Shown here: positions 9,064-16,288 of the stretch, piece by piece
Position numbering within the stretch: position 1 is the first letter of the stretch
Layout: the number at the start of each line of letters is the position of its first letter
Assembly (NCBI RefSeq): GCF_013003965.1
Contig: NZ_CP053069.1
Coordinates: forward strand, 2,201,419-2,265,418
Reading direction: 5' to 3'
Length of the DNA stretch: 64,000 nucleotides
From: Usitatibacter rugosus
GTDB lineage: Bacteria > Pseudomonadota > Gammaproteobacteria > Burkholderiales > Usitatibacteraceae
Notes under the pieces: model-generated
Seen by the model: the letters and a program-made list of their open reading frames with translations, nothing else
Databases searched by the model: none
Told to the model about the DNA's origin: nothing
Made by a program: the position numbers and the translations under genes

Positions 9064-9530
9064 CAGGCTTCCGGGCCGCTCGCCGGCGTCGGCGTCGGTT
9101 GCGGCTCGGACTTCTCCGGCTGCTCGGGCGCGGGCGTCGGGGCCGGCGCGGGGCTGGGAGCGTCGTTCACGACCGGCGCGGGCTCGGTGGGCGTGCTCGT
9201 CGGCGTGCTGGGAACCGAAGGTTCCGGCGCGCTGCGGCTGGTGCCGGTTCGCGCGGGTGCCTTCGCGGCTTTCGCGGGCTCCGCCTTCGGCGTCGCGCCC
9301 TCGGTGATCGCCGGCGGGGTGTTGGCCTGCGTGGCGGTGCCGGCATCCGCGAGCTTCGTCGCAGATTCCGTATCGCTCGTGGCCGGCGCGGACGCGGGAG
9401 CTTGCGCGACCGTCGTCGTGGTGGAATGCGTCGTCGTGTCCGGCGTGTTCTTCAGATGGTGGTCGATGGCGACTGCGCCGCCGAGCACGCTGGCCGTGAT
9501 GAGGGTGAATGCAAAGCCGAAATGCGTCAT
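9063..9530 (-). CDS. Membrane-anchored Pro/Thr/Ala-rich protein
   Basis: This is a 155-aa protein with one N-terminal hydrophobic helix (FAFTLITASVLGGAVAI) and then a long low-complexity tail of Thr, Ala, Pro, Ser and Glu, ending in repeated P-x-P motifs. That layout suggests an inner-membrane anchor with an extended periplasmic stalk. The ATG at 9530 is preceded by a perfect AGGAGG, so I reject the longer frame that begins upstream. Its stop overlaps the start of the hydrolase. I do not recognise a family; a scaffolding or cell-wall-spanning role is inference. Confidence 0.65.
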   Translation of the reverse strand: MTHFGFAFTLITASVLGGAVAIDHHLKNTPDTTTHSTTTTVAQAPASAPATSDTESATKLADAGTATQANTPPAITEGATPKAEPAKAAKAPARTGTSRSAPEPSVPSTPTSTPTEPAPVVNDAPSPAPAPTPAPEQPEKSEPQPTPTPASGPEA

Positions 9531-9652
9531 GGCGTCCTCCTGATTGTTCGGATGTACAGGTGCGACCGGCGCGATCGGCACCGGGTTGCACCCCTTCCGC
9601 AAGAATCAGAGTCGGCCTACACGCCGCTTCCGTAACGCTTACCGTGCGCGAG

Positions 9653-10777
9653 TTAGCGCTGGAACCCCTTGTCCTTCGTGATCATCGAGAGGTCCGTCAT
9701 CTCGAGGCCGGTATGGTCGGTGGGCGAATAGCCGATCACGAGGTCACCCAGGTCGAAGGCCTTCATCGAGTCCAACGCCGTCACAAGCGAGGCACGTGTG
9801 GGTGACGATCCTGCACCGCGCAGGCCCTGCACCAGCACCTTCGCGGCCGCGTAGCCCTCCATCATCCCGGGCGTGAGCGACACCTTGGCCTTGAACGCGG
9901 TCTGCTGGGCCTCGCGCACGAACGGGCTCGTGAGGCTCCTCTCGTCCGGGAACACCTGGCTCACGATCACGCCGCGGCCGTGGGGCGAGAGCAGCTTCAT
10001 GAATGCCGTGGAGGCATTGTTCGAGAGCGTCGCGAGCGTCGCGAGCGAGCCCGACGAACGGATCGCAAGCAGTGAGTTCTTCACCGCGAGGCCCGCACCG
10101 ACCACGATCACGATCTGCGGATCGCCTTTCAGCGCCTCCGTCATCGACGGCTTCATGATGTCGATGCTGTCCTTCGAATTGAGCGTGCGGTCGAAGGGCA
10201 CGATCGCGGTGGCCTGCAGCTTCGCGGTCGCGAGGCCGGTCTTCAGGCCCTCGAGCACGTCCTTGCCGAAGCCATCGTCCACGTAAAGGATGGAGATCCT
10301 CTGCATGCCCGAGGTCTTCAGCAGGTCGATCAGCGTCGCGGCTTCGAGCTGGTAGGCCGTGCGTACGTTGAAGACGTACGGGTTCACCGGCTTGTGGAAC
10401 ACCATCGCGCCGGTCGAAGGACCGATCAGCGGCACCTTGTGCTCGGCGATGATCGGAAGGATCGCCTGGTTGTGAGGCGTCCCTCGCACGAGCAGCAGCG
10501 CGGTGACCTTGTCTTCGATGACGAGCTTCTTCACGACGGCGACGGTCTTGTCGACTTCGAAATTGTCGTCGCGTGCGAGGAGCTGGATCTTCTGCCCGCC
10601 GATCCCGCCCTTGTCGTTCACCGAGTTGAAGTAGATCTCGGCGCCCTTCACGACCTCGAGCATCGAGCCCGAGTTGGGCCCCTGCAACGGGCCCGAGATG
10701 CCGACCTTGATCTGCGCGTGCGAATGAAACGTGAGCGACAACATGCCGGCGCAAGCCAGCATCATGAGCCTCCGCAT
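9653..10777 (-). CDS. Periplasmic branched-chain amino-acid type ABC substrate-binding protein
   Basis: This 374-aa protein is a type I periplasmic binding protein of the Leu/Ile/Val-BP group. A signal peptide ends near residue 21 (HSHA), followed by IKVGISGPLQGPNSGSM, the usual first strand and ligand loop, then GAEIYFNSVNDKGGIGGQKI and LIGPSTGAM. TAAGGAGG precedes the ATG. No permease (LivH/M) or ATPase (LivG/F) gene lies next to it, so it either works with a transporter encoded elsewhere or acts as a ligand sensor. Such orphan binding proteins are frequent in betaproteobacteria. The ligand may be an amino acid, amide or aromatic acid. Confidence 0.88.
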   Translation of the reverse strand: MRRLMMLACAGMLSLTFHSHAQIKVGISGPLQGPNSGSMLEVVKGAEIYFNSVNDKGGIGGQKIQLLARDDNFEVDKTVAVVKKLVIEDKVTALLLVRGTPHNQAILPIIAEHKVPLIGPSTGAMVFHKPVNPYVFNVRTAYQLEAATLIDLLKTSGMQRISILYVDDGFGKDVLEGLKTGLATAKLQATAIVPFDRTLNSKDSIDIMKPSMTEALKGDPQIVIVVGAGLAVKNSLLAIRSSGSLATLATLSNNASTAFMKLLSPHGRGVIVSQVFPDERSLTSPFVREAQQTAFKAKVSLTPGMMEGYAAAKVLVQGLRGAGSSPTRASLVTALDSMKAFDLGDLVIGYSPTDHTGLEMTDLSMITKDKGFQR

Positions 10778-11134
10778 GGAAGCCTCCTTATCAATTGGTC
10801 CCTGATTGTTCTAGCGCCGCTTTCGCGCCGAAGCCCTGTGTGGTGCCGGGCCCTGCATCCAATTGCTTGCACAGTGTCTCCGATCGGACACAAAACACCA
10901 AACGGAAAAAACGACAGCGTGGTGTTCGCGCCGGTGTCCTACGCAAGAATTGAACAGGAGTGACGCGCTGCGTCAGTTCGGTCGGGCCGTAGCCGGTTAT
11001 CGGACGCTTCCGGATTGCATTCTTCGATCCCTCGGATTCGTCCGACACCGCACAGTGCTGTCCGGCTACAGCGGCACGGGGGCCTGCCCATGCATGCTCG
11101 GAGGCTAAGCTCTCCGGGAAGGCACGAGAAGGCA
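10778..11134. promoter_or_regulatory. Divergent intergenic region (binding protein / UbiB kinase)
   Basis: These 357 bp hold no convincing gene. TGTCTCCGATCGGACACA (10875-10892) is an 18-bp palindrome with one mismatched pair, about 100 bp upstream of the binding-protein start, followed by an A-rich patch (10890-10918). It is a plausible operator, but no factor can be named. I see no clear -35/-10 pair. Confidence 0.3.
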
Positions 11135-12817
11135 ATGAAGACGACCATCAAGCATCTGCAGCGCTACAAGCAGATCGCGGCGCTCTGCTGGAAGTACGGG
11201 CGATCCGACCTCGTCAGCAAGATGGGCGAGGACGCGGATCTCGTCCCCGATCCCAAGGAAAAGGAAGCACAAGGCGAGCCGTCGAACGACGCCGCGCAAC
11301 TCGCCGACGACCTGGAGGCCATGGGCCCCACGTTCGTGAAGCTGGGGCAGGTCCTCGCGAGCCGCCCCGACCTCATTCCCCCCGCCTACATCGATGCCCT
11401 CGGGCGCCTGCACGACCGCGTGAAGCCGTTCTCGGATGCCGAGGCGCAGCAGATCATCGAGGAAGAGCTCGGCGTGCGGATCTCCAAGGCGTTCTCGCGA
11501 TTCGATCCCGAGCCGATCGCCGCCGCATCGCTCGGCCAGGTGCACCGCGCCGCGCTCCGCGACGGGCGCGAGGTCGTGGTCAAGGTGCAGCGCCCGGGAA
11601 TCACGCAGCAGATCACCGACGACTTCGAGCTGCTGGGCCAGGTGGGCGCGTTCCTCGAGGAGCATTCGGAGTGGTCGCGCCGCCGCCGGCTCGCCGCCAT
11701 CGTCGAGGAGCTGCGCGTGTCGATCGGGCACGAGCTCGATTACGAGCGCGAGGCGCAGAACCTCATCGCCGTGGGCACGAGCCTGCAGGGCTTCGACCTC
11801 CTCACCGTGCCGCAGCCGATCGTGGACTACTCCACGCGGCGCGTCCTCACGATGGAATACGTGCACGGCACGAAGGTCACCGCGTTGAGCCCCGTCGCCC
11901 GGCTCGAGATGAACGGCCCTGCCCTGGCCGACCAACTCTTCCAGGCGTACCTGCACCAGGTTCTCGTGACGGGCCTCTTCCACGCCGACCCGCATCCCGG
12001 CAACGTGTTCGTCACGCAGGACAACCGGCTCGCCCTCCTCGACCTCGGCATGGTCGGCCGCACCACACCCGCGCTGCAGGAAAACCTCCTCAAGGTGCTG
12101 GTCGCCGTGAGCGAGGGCAAGGGCGAGCAGGCCGCCGAGGTGATGGTGCGCATGAGCCAGACCGGTCCCGACTTCGATCGCAGCCGCTTCGAGAACCGCG
12201 TCGCGCAGCTCGTGGCGGAGCAACAGGGCCTCAGCATGCAGCAGATCAACGTGGGCGGAACCCTGCTCGCGGCCACCGGCATCGGCGCGGACGAGAGCGT
12301 CTACGTGCCGAGCCAGCTCACGCTGCTCGCGAAGACGCTGCTGCAGCTGGACGAGATCGGCAAGGTGCTCGATCCCGAGTTCGATCCCAATGCCGCCATC
12401 CGCCGCCACGCGGCGACCATCATGTCGGAGCGCCTGCGCAAGCAAGCGACGCCGGGCAACCTGATCGCCTCGGTGCTCGAGATGAAGGACTTCGTCGCGG
12501 GCCTGCCGGGGCGCGTGAACCGCCTCATGGACACCGTCGCGGACAAGGAGCTCGAGGTCAAGGTCCACGTGAAGGAAGCGGGACTGATGGTCGAGGGCCT
12601 GCAGAAGGTGGCCAACCGCATCGCCTCGGGCCTGGTGCTCGCCGCGCTCATCGTGGGCGCCGCGCTGCTGATGCGCGTCGAGACGAGCTGGCGTGTGCTC
12701 GGCTATCCAGGGCTCGCGATCCTGTGCTTCCTCGCGGCCGCGGGTGGTGGCGTCTGGCTGCTCGCGAACATCTACATCCAGGATCGCGAGAGCCAGAAGC
12801 GGACCCAGAGGCAGTAA
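11135..12817 (+). CDS. UbiB/AarF-family atypical protein kinase
   Basis: This 560-aa protein belongs to the UbiB/ADCK family, which supports ubiquinone biosynthesis or lipid/quinone handling at the inner membrane. Diagnostic motifs are the KxGQ motif in FVKLGQVLASRPDLIPP, the Ala-rich nucleotide loop in AAASLGQVHRA (replacing a Gly-rich loop), VVVKVQRPG with the ATP lysine, the catalytic FHADPHPGN and the metal-binding LLDLGMVGR. Two C-terminal membrane helices (about residues 500-545) are typical. I prefer ATG 11135, preceded by GAGAAGG, to an in-frame start 40 codons upstream whose sequence is unlike the family. Other ubiquinone genes are absent nearby, so it may be a second, non-ubi paralogue. 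Confidence 0.9.
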   Translation: MKTTIKHLQRYKQIAALCWKYGRSDLVSKMGEDADLVPDPKEKEAQGEPSNDAAQLADDLEAMGPTFVKLGQVLASRPDLIPPAYIDALGRLHDRVKPFSDAEAQQIIEEELGVRISKAFSRFDPEPIAAASLGQVHRAALRDGREVVVKVQRPGITQQITDDFELLGQVGAFLEEHSEWSRRRRLAAIVEELRVSIGHELDYEREAQNLIAVGTSLQGFDLLTVPQPIVDYSTRRVLTMEYVHGTKVTALSPVARLEMNGPALADQLFQAYLHQVLVTGLFHADPHPGNVFVTQDNRLALLDLGMVGRTTPALQENLLKVLVAVSEGKGEQAAEVMVRMSQTGPDFDRSRFENRVAQLVAEQQGLSMQQINVGGTLLAATGIGADESVYVPSQLTLLAKTLLQLDEIGKVLDPEFDPNAAIRRHAATIMSERLRKQATPGNLIASVLEMKDFVAGLPGRVNRLMDTVADKELEVKVHVKEAGLMVEGLQKVANRIASGLVLAALIVGAALLMRVETSWRVLGYPGLAILCFLAAAGGGVWLLANIYIQDRESQKRTQRQ

Positions 12818-12857
12818 GGCGAACTTCTTTGCCCCACCGCCCCTGGATCTCCGGGTC

Positions 12858-13685
12858 TCAACCGCGGCGGCGCATCACCACGAAAGCCGCTCCGGCAAAC
12901 AGCAACGTCAGCAAGGCGAGCGCAGGCGTCGATAGGGTCGGCACGGGCGTCGTGCCCGGTGCGCCGACTCCGGCAAACGCGAAGACCTGCACGTTGCCGT
13001 CCGAAACCTTGTCCGCGCCGATGCAGCCGGGGCAATAGGTGCCCGCGCCGGTTGCCGCGTTCCAGGTGAGGACAGTGCCGGCGTTGTCGAGGAACAGCAG
13101 GATCCCATCCGACCCTTGTTGCGGGCTTCCACTCAAGGCCGCGTTCGAAGCGTGCAGGAAGACGCCAACCTGGTCGCCCGCCGGGAGTGTCGGAGTCGCC
13201 GGCCCATCCAGGAAGTACTGGTAGTTGGTGCCACCCGCCAACGGGAGGTTGACCGTGAAATCGATCTGGAAGAGCGGCAGGAATCCGCCGACGATCGACC
13301 TCTCGTAGGTTTGTGCGTTTGCGTACGTCACGGGAGTCGCGGTGTACGTGTTGGACACCACCGCAATCGGTCCTCCGGCGATGCCACCGCGAAGACTGAG
13401 GCCGACGCTGCTCAGCGACCAGACACGGATCGTCGAGACGGCAAACGGTCCACCCGCCGGAAGCGTGAAGCTGTCGCCGGGGAGAAACGGCGTCACGGGA
13501 AGCGTCTCGATATCGGCCCAGGCGAAGTTGCTGCGGTTCGCGGCGGCCGCGTTGTTCAGGTTCGCGTTGGGTAAGCCCCGATCGACGATCATCACCTGCG
13601 CCGAGGCTGCCAGCGAACCGGCAAGGAGGGAAACGGCGAGCAAAAGCCTCGCGCACAGACTTCTCTGCGTTATTTGGGTGTGCAC
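12858..13685 (-). CDS. Exported IPTL-CTERM sorted protein
   Basis: This 275-aa exported protein has a signal peptide (about 1-29, SLAASA) and a C-terminal sorting tail: PVPTLSTPALALLTLLFAGA, then VVMRRRG. This is the IPTL-CTERM pattern (IPTLS-like motif, one membrane helix, Arg cluster) processed by exosortase-type systems in betaproteobacteria. The middle is a beta-rich domain with a C-P-G-C pair. GTG 13685 is chosen because AGAGGA lies just upstream and the signal peptide begins there. The protein is probably released to the surface or an extracellular matrix after sorting. No exosortase gene is in the window. Specific function unknown. Confidence 0.75.
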   Translation of the reverse strand: MHTQITQRSLCARLLLAVSLLAGSLAASAQVMIVDRGLPNANLNNAAAANRSNFAWADIETLPVTPFLPGDSFTLPAGGPFAVSTIRVWSLSSVGLSLRGGIAGGPIAVVSNTYTATPVTYANAQTYERSIVGGFLPLFQIDFTVNLPLAGGTNYQYFLDGPATPTLPAGDQVGVFLHASNAALSGSPQQGSDGILLFLDNAGTVLTWNAATGAGTYCPGCIGADKVSDGNVQVFAFAGVGAPGTTPVPTLSTPALALLTLLFAGAAFVVMRRRG

Positions 13686-13872
13686 CGGACATCCTCTTTT
13701 GTAGTCGTGTTGATCGACAGCCGATACGGGATGCATCGACCGTTTCAACCCGCGGTCAACCTGACGCACTCACCGATTCTGCGAGGCGCGCCATCGAGGG
13801 CGCTGCGTCTGGGTGGACCCTGAGGACATAGTGCACGACTAAGAAGCAGTAGTGACGACCATTTGTACGTAC

Positions 13873-14874
13873 TCAGCGTGGCATCGGCGCGCGGCCCGAG
13901 ATCACATCGGCCGCGAGATGCGCCGCGCCTGTCGTCACCGCGTGATCGCCGAGCTGCGAGACGCGCACCTTGAGATCCTTGAACGCGACGGCGGTGGCGT
14001 GCGCTTCGATGCCCTTGCGCACTTCATTGCGAATCAATGACGGCATCGCCTCAACCAGGCCGCCGCCCAGCACCAGCACCTGCGGGTTGAGGAAGTCGAC
14101 CAGGTTCGAGAGCGCGATGCCCACGACGCGTGCGCGGCTGCGCACGAGCTTCTCCACCGCCTTGTCGCCGCCCGCGATCGATCTCGCCAGGTGCGTGCTC
14201 TTGATGGCCGTGACATCGGTGCCGGCAATCGATCGCAGCTTCGGCGCCCAGCGCTTGGCCGCGAGCACGGCCGCATCACCCGCGATGGCGGTGCGGCTCG
14301 CGACGTCGTCCAGCACGCCTTCGCGAAGCGAGCCGGCGAGCGGACCCATGGCGTGCAGGAGATAGTTGCCGATATCGCCGGCCACGCCGCCCGCGCCTGT
14401 GTAGATTCTTCCGTCCACGGCCAGCGCACCGCCGATGCCCGTGCCGATGAAGATGCCGATCGCGTGGCGCGCCTTGCGTGCGGCTCCCAACTCGAGCTCG
14501 CCGTAGAGGCCGGCCTGCACGTCGTTCAGGACGCAGACCCGCGCATCGGTGAGCGGAGCGAGTGCCTCGGCGAACGAGAAACCCCGCAGGAACACGGCGT
14601 TGGGCGAGACGCGGATCTTTCCGCTGCCGGGCTCGACGATGCCCGCGCACCCCACGCCGATAGCAGGAACGATTCGCTTGTGCCGCTTGGCGACCTGCAG
14701 CAGCTCGCCGACCGATTCGCGCACCATCGCCCGGAATGCGCCGCGCCCGCCCTTCGCGGCGTGCGTCATTTGCTTCACTTCGGCGATTCGTGCGAACTTT
14801 TCATCGAACAAAGCGAACAAACTCTTGGTACCGCCGATATCGATGCCGATGTAGGCGTTTCTTTTCTTGGCCAT
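13873..14874 (-). CDS. ROK-family sugar kinase (glucokinase-like)
   Basis: This 333-aa protein has the ROK/actin-like ATPase fold: phosphate loop GIDIGGTKSLFALFD at the N-terminus, VGCAGIVEPGSGKI, the catalytic aspartate in CVLNDVQAGLYGE and the second phosphate loop FIGTGIGGALAVDG. ROK kinases phosphorylate glucose or related hexoses at the 6-OH. The zinc-binding Cys cluster (CxCGxxGC) normally after the second loop is missing; the region reads GDIGNYLLHAMGPLAG instead. The ATG at 14874 shares an ATGCAT with the divergent HAD gene region. Position next to the glycogen/trehalose island suggests it primes glucose for storage; that link is inference. Confidence 0.8.
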   Translation of the reverse strand: MAKKRNAYIGIDIGGTKSLFALFDEKFARIAEVKQMTHAAKGGRGAFRAMVRESVGELLQVAKRHKRIVPAIGVGCAGIVEPGSGKIRVSPNAVFLRGFSFAEALAPLTDARVCVLNDVQAGLYGELELGAARKARHAIGIFIGTGIGGALAVDGRIYTGAGGVAGDIGNYLLHAMGPLAGSLREGVLDDVASRTAIAGDAAVLAAKRWAPKLRSIAGTDVTAIKSTHLARSIAGGDKAVEKLVRSRARVVGIALSNLVDFLNPQVLVLGGGLVEAMPSLIRNEVRKGIEAHATAVAFKDLKVRVSQLGDHAVTTGAAHLAADVISGRAPMPR

Positions 14875-14912
14875 GCATGCTGGACAACAGAACAACGAGA
14901 AAGGTCGCCGAA

Positions 14913-16274
14913 ATGCGATTCGCAGCCCTCGCCGTCGATTTCGACGGCACCCTTGCCCGCGAAGGTGTGGTCCCGCCGGAACTGCTCGCGGCACTGGAGC
15001 GCGTGAAGGCTTCCGGCCGCCGCGTGGTACTCGTCACGGGCCGTGATCTCGACGAGTTGATCGGCATTTTCCCCTCCATCACCCTCTTCGACCGCGTGGT
15101 GGCCGAGAACGGCGCCCTGCTCTATCGGCCTGCCACCGGCGAGCGCGAGCAGCTGGGGCCGGAGCCCGGCGAGGCCTTCGTCGAGGCGTTGCGTGCGCGC
15201 GGCGTGACGCCGCTTGCCGTCGGCCGTTCGATCGTCGCGACGGTGCAGCCCTATGAGAAGGAAGTCCTCGAGACGATCCGCGACCTGGGTCTCGAGCGGC
15301 AGGTGATCTTCAACAAGGGCGCCGTGATGGTGCTGCCCTCGGGCGTCAACAAGGCGACGGGGCTCGCGGTCGCGCTGGCGGAGCTCAAGCTTTCGCCGCG
15401 CAACGTCGTCGCCATGGGGGATGGCGAGAACGACCACGCCATGCTGGAGATGGCCGAGCTGGGCGTCGCGGTTTCGAACGCCATCCCGACGCTGCGCGAA
15501 GCGGCGCACCGCGTCACGACCGGATCGGACCATGAAGGCGTGATGGAGGTGGTCGCGGATCTCCTCGCTTCCGATCTCGATACACCGACGCGCCGTCCCG
15601 GCCGCTCCATGCTGCTCGGGCGCTCCGTCGAGGGGCGCGATGTGTGCGTGCCCGCCATGGGCTCGTCGGTGCTGATCGCCGGCGAATCACGCGCGGAAAG
15701 CGTGGGTTTCGCGCACCGGTTGCTGGAGCGCATTCGCGCGCAGGGCTACCAGTGCTGCGTGCTCGATACGACGGGCGAGCACCGCGAGCTCAAGGACGCG
15801 GTCGTCCTCGGCAGCATCGAATCACCGCCCGAAGCCCGCGCTATCGTGGAAGCGCTCGAATCACCGGAAGTCGCGGTGGTGGCCGATCTTCGTGCGCTGG
15901 AGGAAAAGGCGCGCGGCACCTGGCTCGCCGACTTCGCTGCCCGCATGGCGGAGCTTCGCCGCACGCGCTGCCGCCCGCACCGCCTCGTGATCGACGATGC
16001 GCACGATCTCCTCGCCTCGGGGGATGAGTTGCCCGAAGGCCTGCTTTCGGTGGATGCGATCCACGTCACCACCGATCCCGCGGGCCTCGCCGTCGATCTC
16101 CTCGAGACGGTGGACTCGGTCATCGAGCTGACGGACGAGGGCATCACGTACCGCTCCGCCGACGACGAGACGCGCATCGTGCTCGAGCCGCGTTCCGAGG
16201 CCGTGTCGCGCGTCACGCCGCCCAGCACCGTGGCGCGGCTGGCCGCCTCGCCTCCCGCCGCACCGTCGCACTGA
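14913..16274 (+). CDS. HAD-IIB phosphatase fused to a degenerate HerA-like ATPase domain
   Basis: This is a 453-aa two-domain protein. Residues 1-220 are a Cof/sucrose-phosphatase type HAD hydrolase: DFDGTLA nucleophile motif, VLVTGRDLDEL, a lysine in VNKATGLA, and the acid motif GDGENDHAML. Residues 225-453 look like a P-loop ATPase of the HerA/DUF87 kind: the strand VLIAGESRAESV should hold Walker A at 257-264, but the G-K-S/T is replaced by E-S-V, while a Walker B-like LVIDDAHDLL (D361-D362) survives. ATP hydrolysis by this half is therefore doubtful. AAAGG precedes the ATG; an in-frame ATG at 14877 is an alternative. A role as sugar-phosphate phosphatase in the storage island is inference from context; glgP starts 14 nt downstream. 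Confidence 0.75.
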   Translation: MRFAALAVDFDGTLAREGVVPPELLAALERVKASGRRVVLVTGRDLDELIGIFPSITLFDRVVAENGALLYRPATGEREQLGPEPGEAFVEALRARGVTPLAVGRSIVATVQPYEKEVLETIRDLGLERQVIFNKGAVMVLPSGVNKATGLAVALAELKLSPRNVVAMGDGENDHAMLEMAELGVAVSNAIPTLREAAHRVTTGSDHEGVMEVVADLLASDLDTPTRRPGRSMLLGRSVEGRDVCVPAMGSSVLIAGESRAESVGFAHRLLERIRAQGYQCCVLDTTGEHRELKDAVVLGSIESPPEARAIVEALESPEVAVVADLRALEEKARGTWLADFAARMAELRRTRCRPHRLVIDDAHDLLASGDELPEGLLSVDAIHVTTDPAGLAVDLLETVDSVIELTDEGITYRSADDETRIVLEPRSEAVSRVTPPSTVARLAASPPAAPSH

Positions 16275-16288
16275 GCGCGCCTAGCCCC

